From contig DDSR01000366.1 of the NCBI GenBank assembly GCA_002343455.1, forward strand, positions 169 through 8,971: a DNA stretch of 8,803 nucleotides. The letters are read 5' to 3'. The notes below the pieces were generated by a model. It made no database searches and was not told where the DNA came from. It was given only the letters and a program-made list of their open reading frames with translations. Below are positions 8,328 to 8,803 of the stretch, in pieces (the stretch's first letter is position 1; each line of letters opens with the position of its first letter). Source of the stretch: Deltaproteobacteria bacterium UBA2385. Its GTDB lineage: Bacteria; Myxococcota_A; UBA796; UBA2385. Position numbers and translations under genes: made by a program.

Positions 8328-8803
8328 TGGCCCTGCTCGAGGTCCGGGACCTGAAGACCTGGTTCCACACCGACGCCGGCGTGCTCAAGAGCGTCGACGG
8401 CGTCAGCTTCACCATCGATCGCGGCGAGACCGTCGGCGTCGTCGGCGAGTCCGGCTGCGGCAAGTCGGTCACCGCGATGAGCATCCTGCGGCTGATCCCC
8501 CAGCCCCCCGGCCGCATCGAGAGCGGACAGATCCTGCTCGACGGCGTCGACCTCGTCACCATGCCCGAGCCCGAGCTGCGCCGGGTGCGGGGCAACGACG
8601 TGGCCATGATCTTCCAGGAGCCGATGACCGCGCTCAACCCGGTCTACACGGTCGGCGATCAGATCATCGAGGCCATCACCCTGCACCAGGGCAAGGACGA
8701 CGACGAGGCCCGCGAGATCGCCCTGGCCATGCTCAACAAGGTGCGCATCCCCTCGGCCGAGACGCGCATCGACGAGTACCCGCACCAGCTCTCCGGCGGC
8801 ATG
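8327..8803 (+). CDS. ABC transporter ATP-binding protein, OppD/DppD-type (3'-truncated by the window edge)
   Basis: This is the cytoplasmic ATPase that powers import through the two upstream permeases. The ATG at 8327 overlaps the preceding TGA by one base. The first 159 residues are visible. Walker A is GESGCGKS (40-47), the Q-loop is [11 protein letters not shown] (95-105), and the window ends inside the ABC signature YPHQLSGGM (151-159). Walker B, the H-loop and the C-terminal oligopeptide-transporter extension lie beyond the edge. The [15 protein letters not shown] segment and the QEPMTALNP block are typical of the OppD/DppD/YejF group. SGGM fits OppD/DppD better than YejF, which as I recall has SGGE. 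Whether the protein is a single ATPase or a fused tandem of two (YejF-like) cannot be decided here. Confidence 0.95.
   Translation, partial: MALLEVRDLKTWFHTDAGVLKSVDGVSFTIDRGETVGVVGESGCGKSVTAMSILRLIPQPPGRIESGQILLDGVDLVTMPEPELRRVRGNDVAMIFQEPMTALNPVYTVGDQIIEAITLHQGKDDDEAREIALAMLNKVRIPSAETRIDEYPHQLSGGM

Overview
The window is high-GC bacterial DNA with all genes on the plus strand, packed closely, and with the strong G/C third-position bias that produces long empty shadow frames on both strands. The gene content fits a Myxococcota-like (former Deltaproteobacteria) organism: a monomeric isocitrate dehydrogenase, a short-leader lipoprotein with an Asp/Gly/Thr-rich linker and FG-GAP calcium repeats, and an Opp-family ABC transporter operon. 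The taxonomic placement is an inference from style and composition; no marker gene is present.

Layout: (1) nt 2-1990, the C-terminal ~662 residues of a monomeric NADP-dependent isocitrate dehydrogenase (icd), whose beginning lies before the window. (2) nt 2022-3656, a 544-residue predicted lipoprotein with eight evenly spaced Dx[DN]GDxxx[DE] calcium loops, predicted to form a surface or periplasmic beta-propeller. (3) nt 3739-8803, four consecutive genes of an ABC importer of the peptide/nickel/microcin C class: a family 5 substrate-binding protein, an OppB/YejB-type permease, an OppC/YejE-type permease and the first 159 residues of an OppD/DppD-type ATPase. Spacing within the operon tightens from 19 nt to an 8-nt overlap and then a 1-nt TGATG overlap, so the permeases and ATPase are probably translationally coupled. 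No gene-free stretch exceeds 82 nt. I saw no RNA gene, mobile element, CRISPR array or convincing terminator.

The transporter is the most interesting part. The C-terminal cores and several signature stretches of both permeases resemble the YejB/YejE pair (from memory) more than DppB/DppC, but both proteins are enlarged between TM1 and the conserved core. The OppB-type subunit carries about 135 extra soluble residues with a HEAT-like helical stretch. The OppC-type subunit carries an extra pair of membrane helices joined by a very arginine-rich cytoplasmic loop. The partner binding protein has no lipobox; it begins with a single membrane helix followed by a short predicted coiled coil and a Gly/Ala/Ser linker. 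A reasonable inference is a peptide-type importer whose binding protein is permanently tethered to the inner membrane and docks onto an enlarged periplasmic face. The substrate is unknown.
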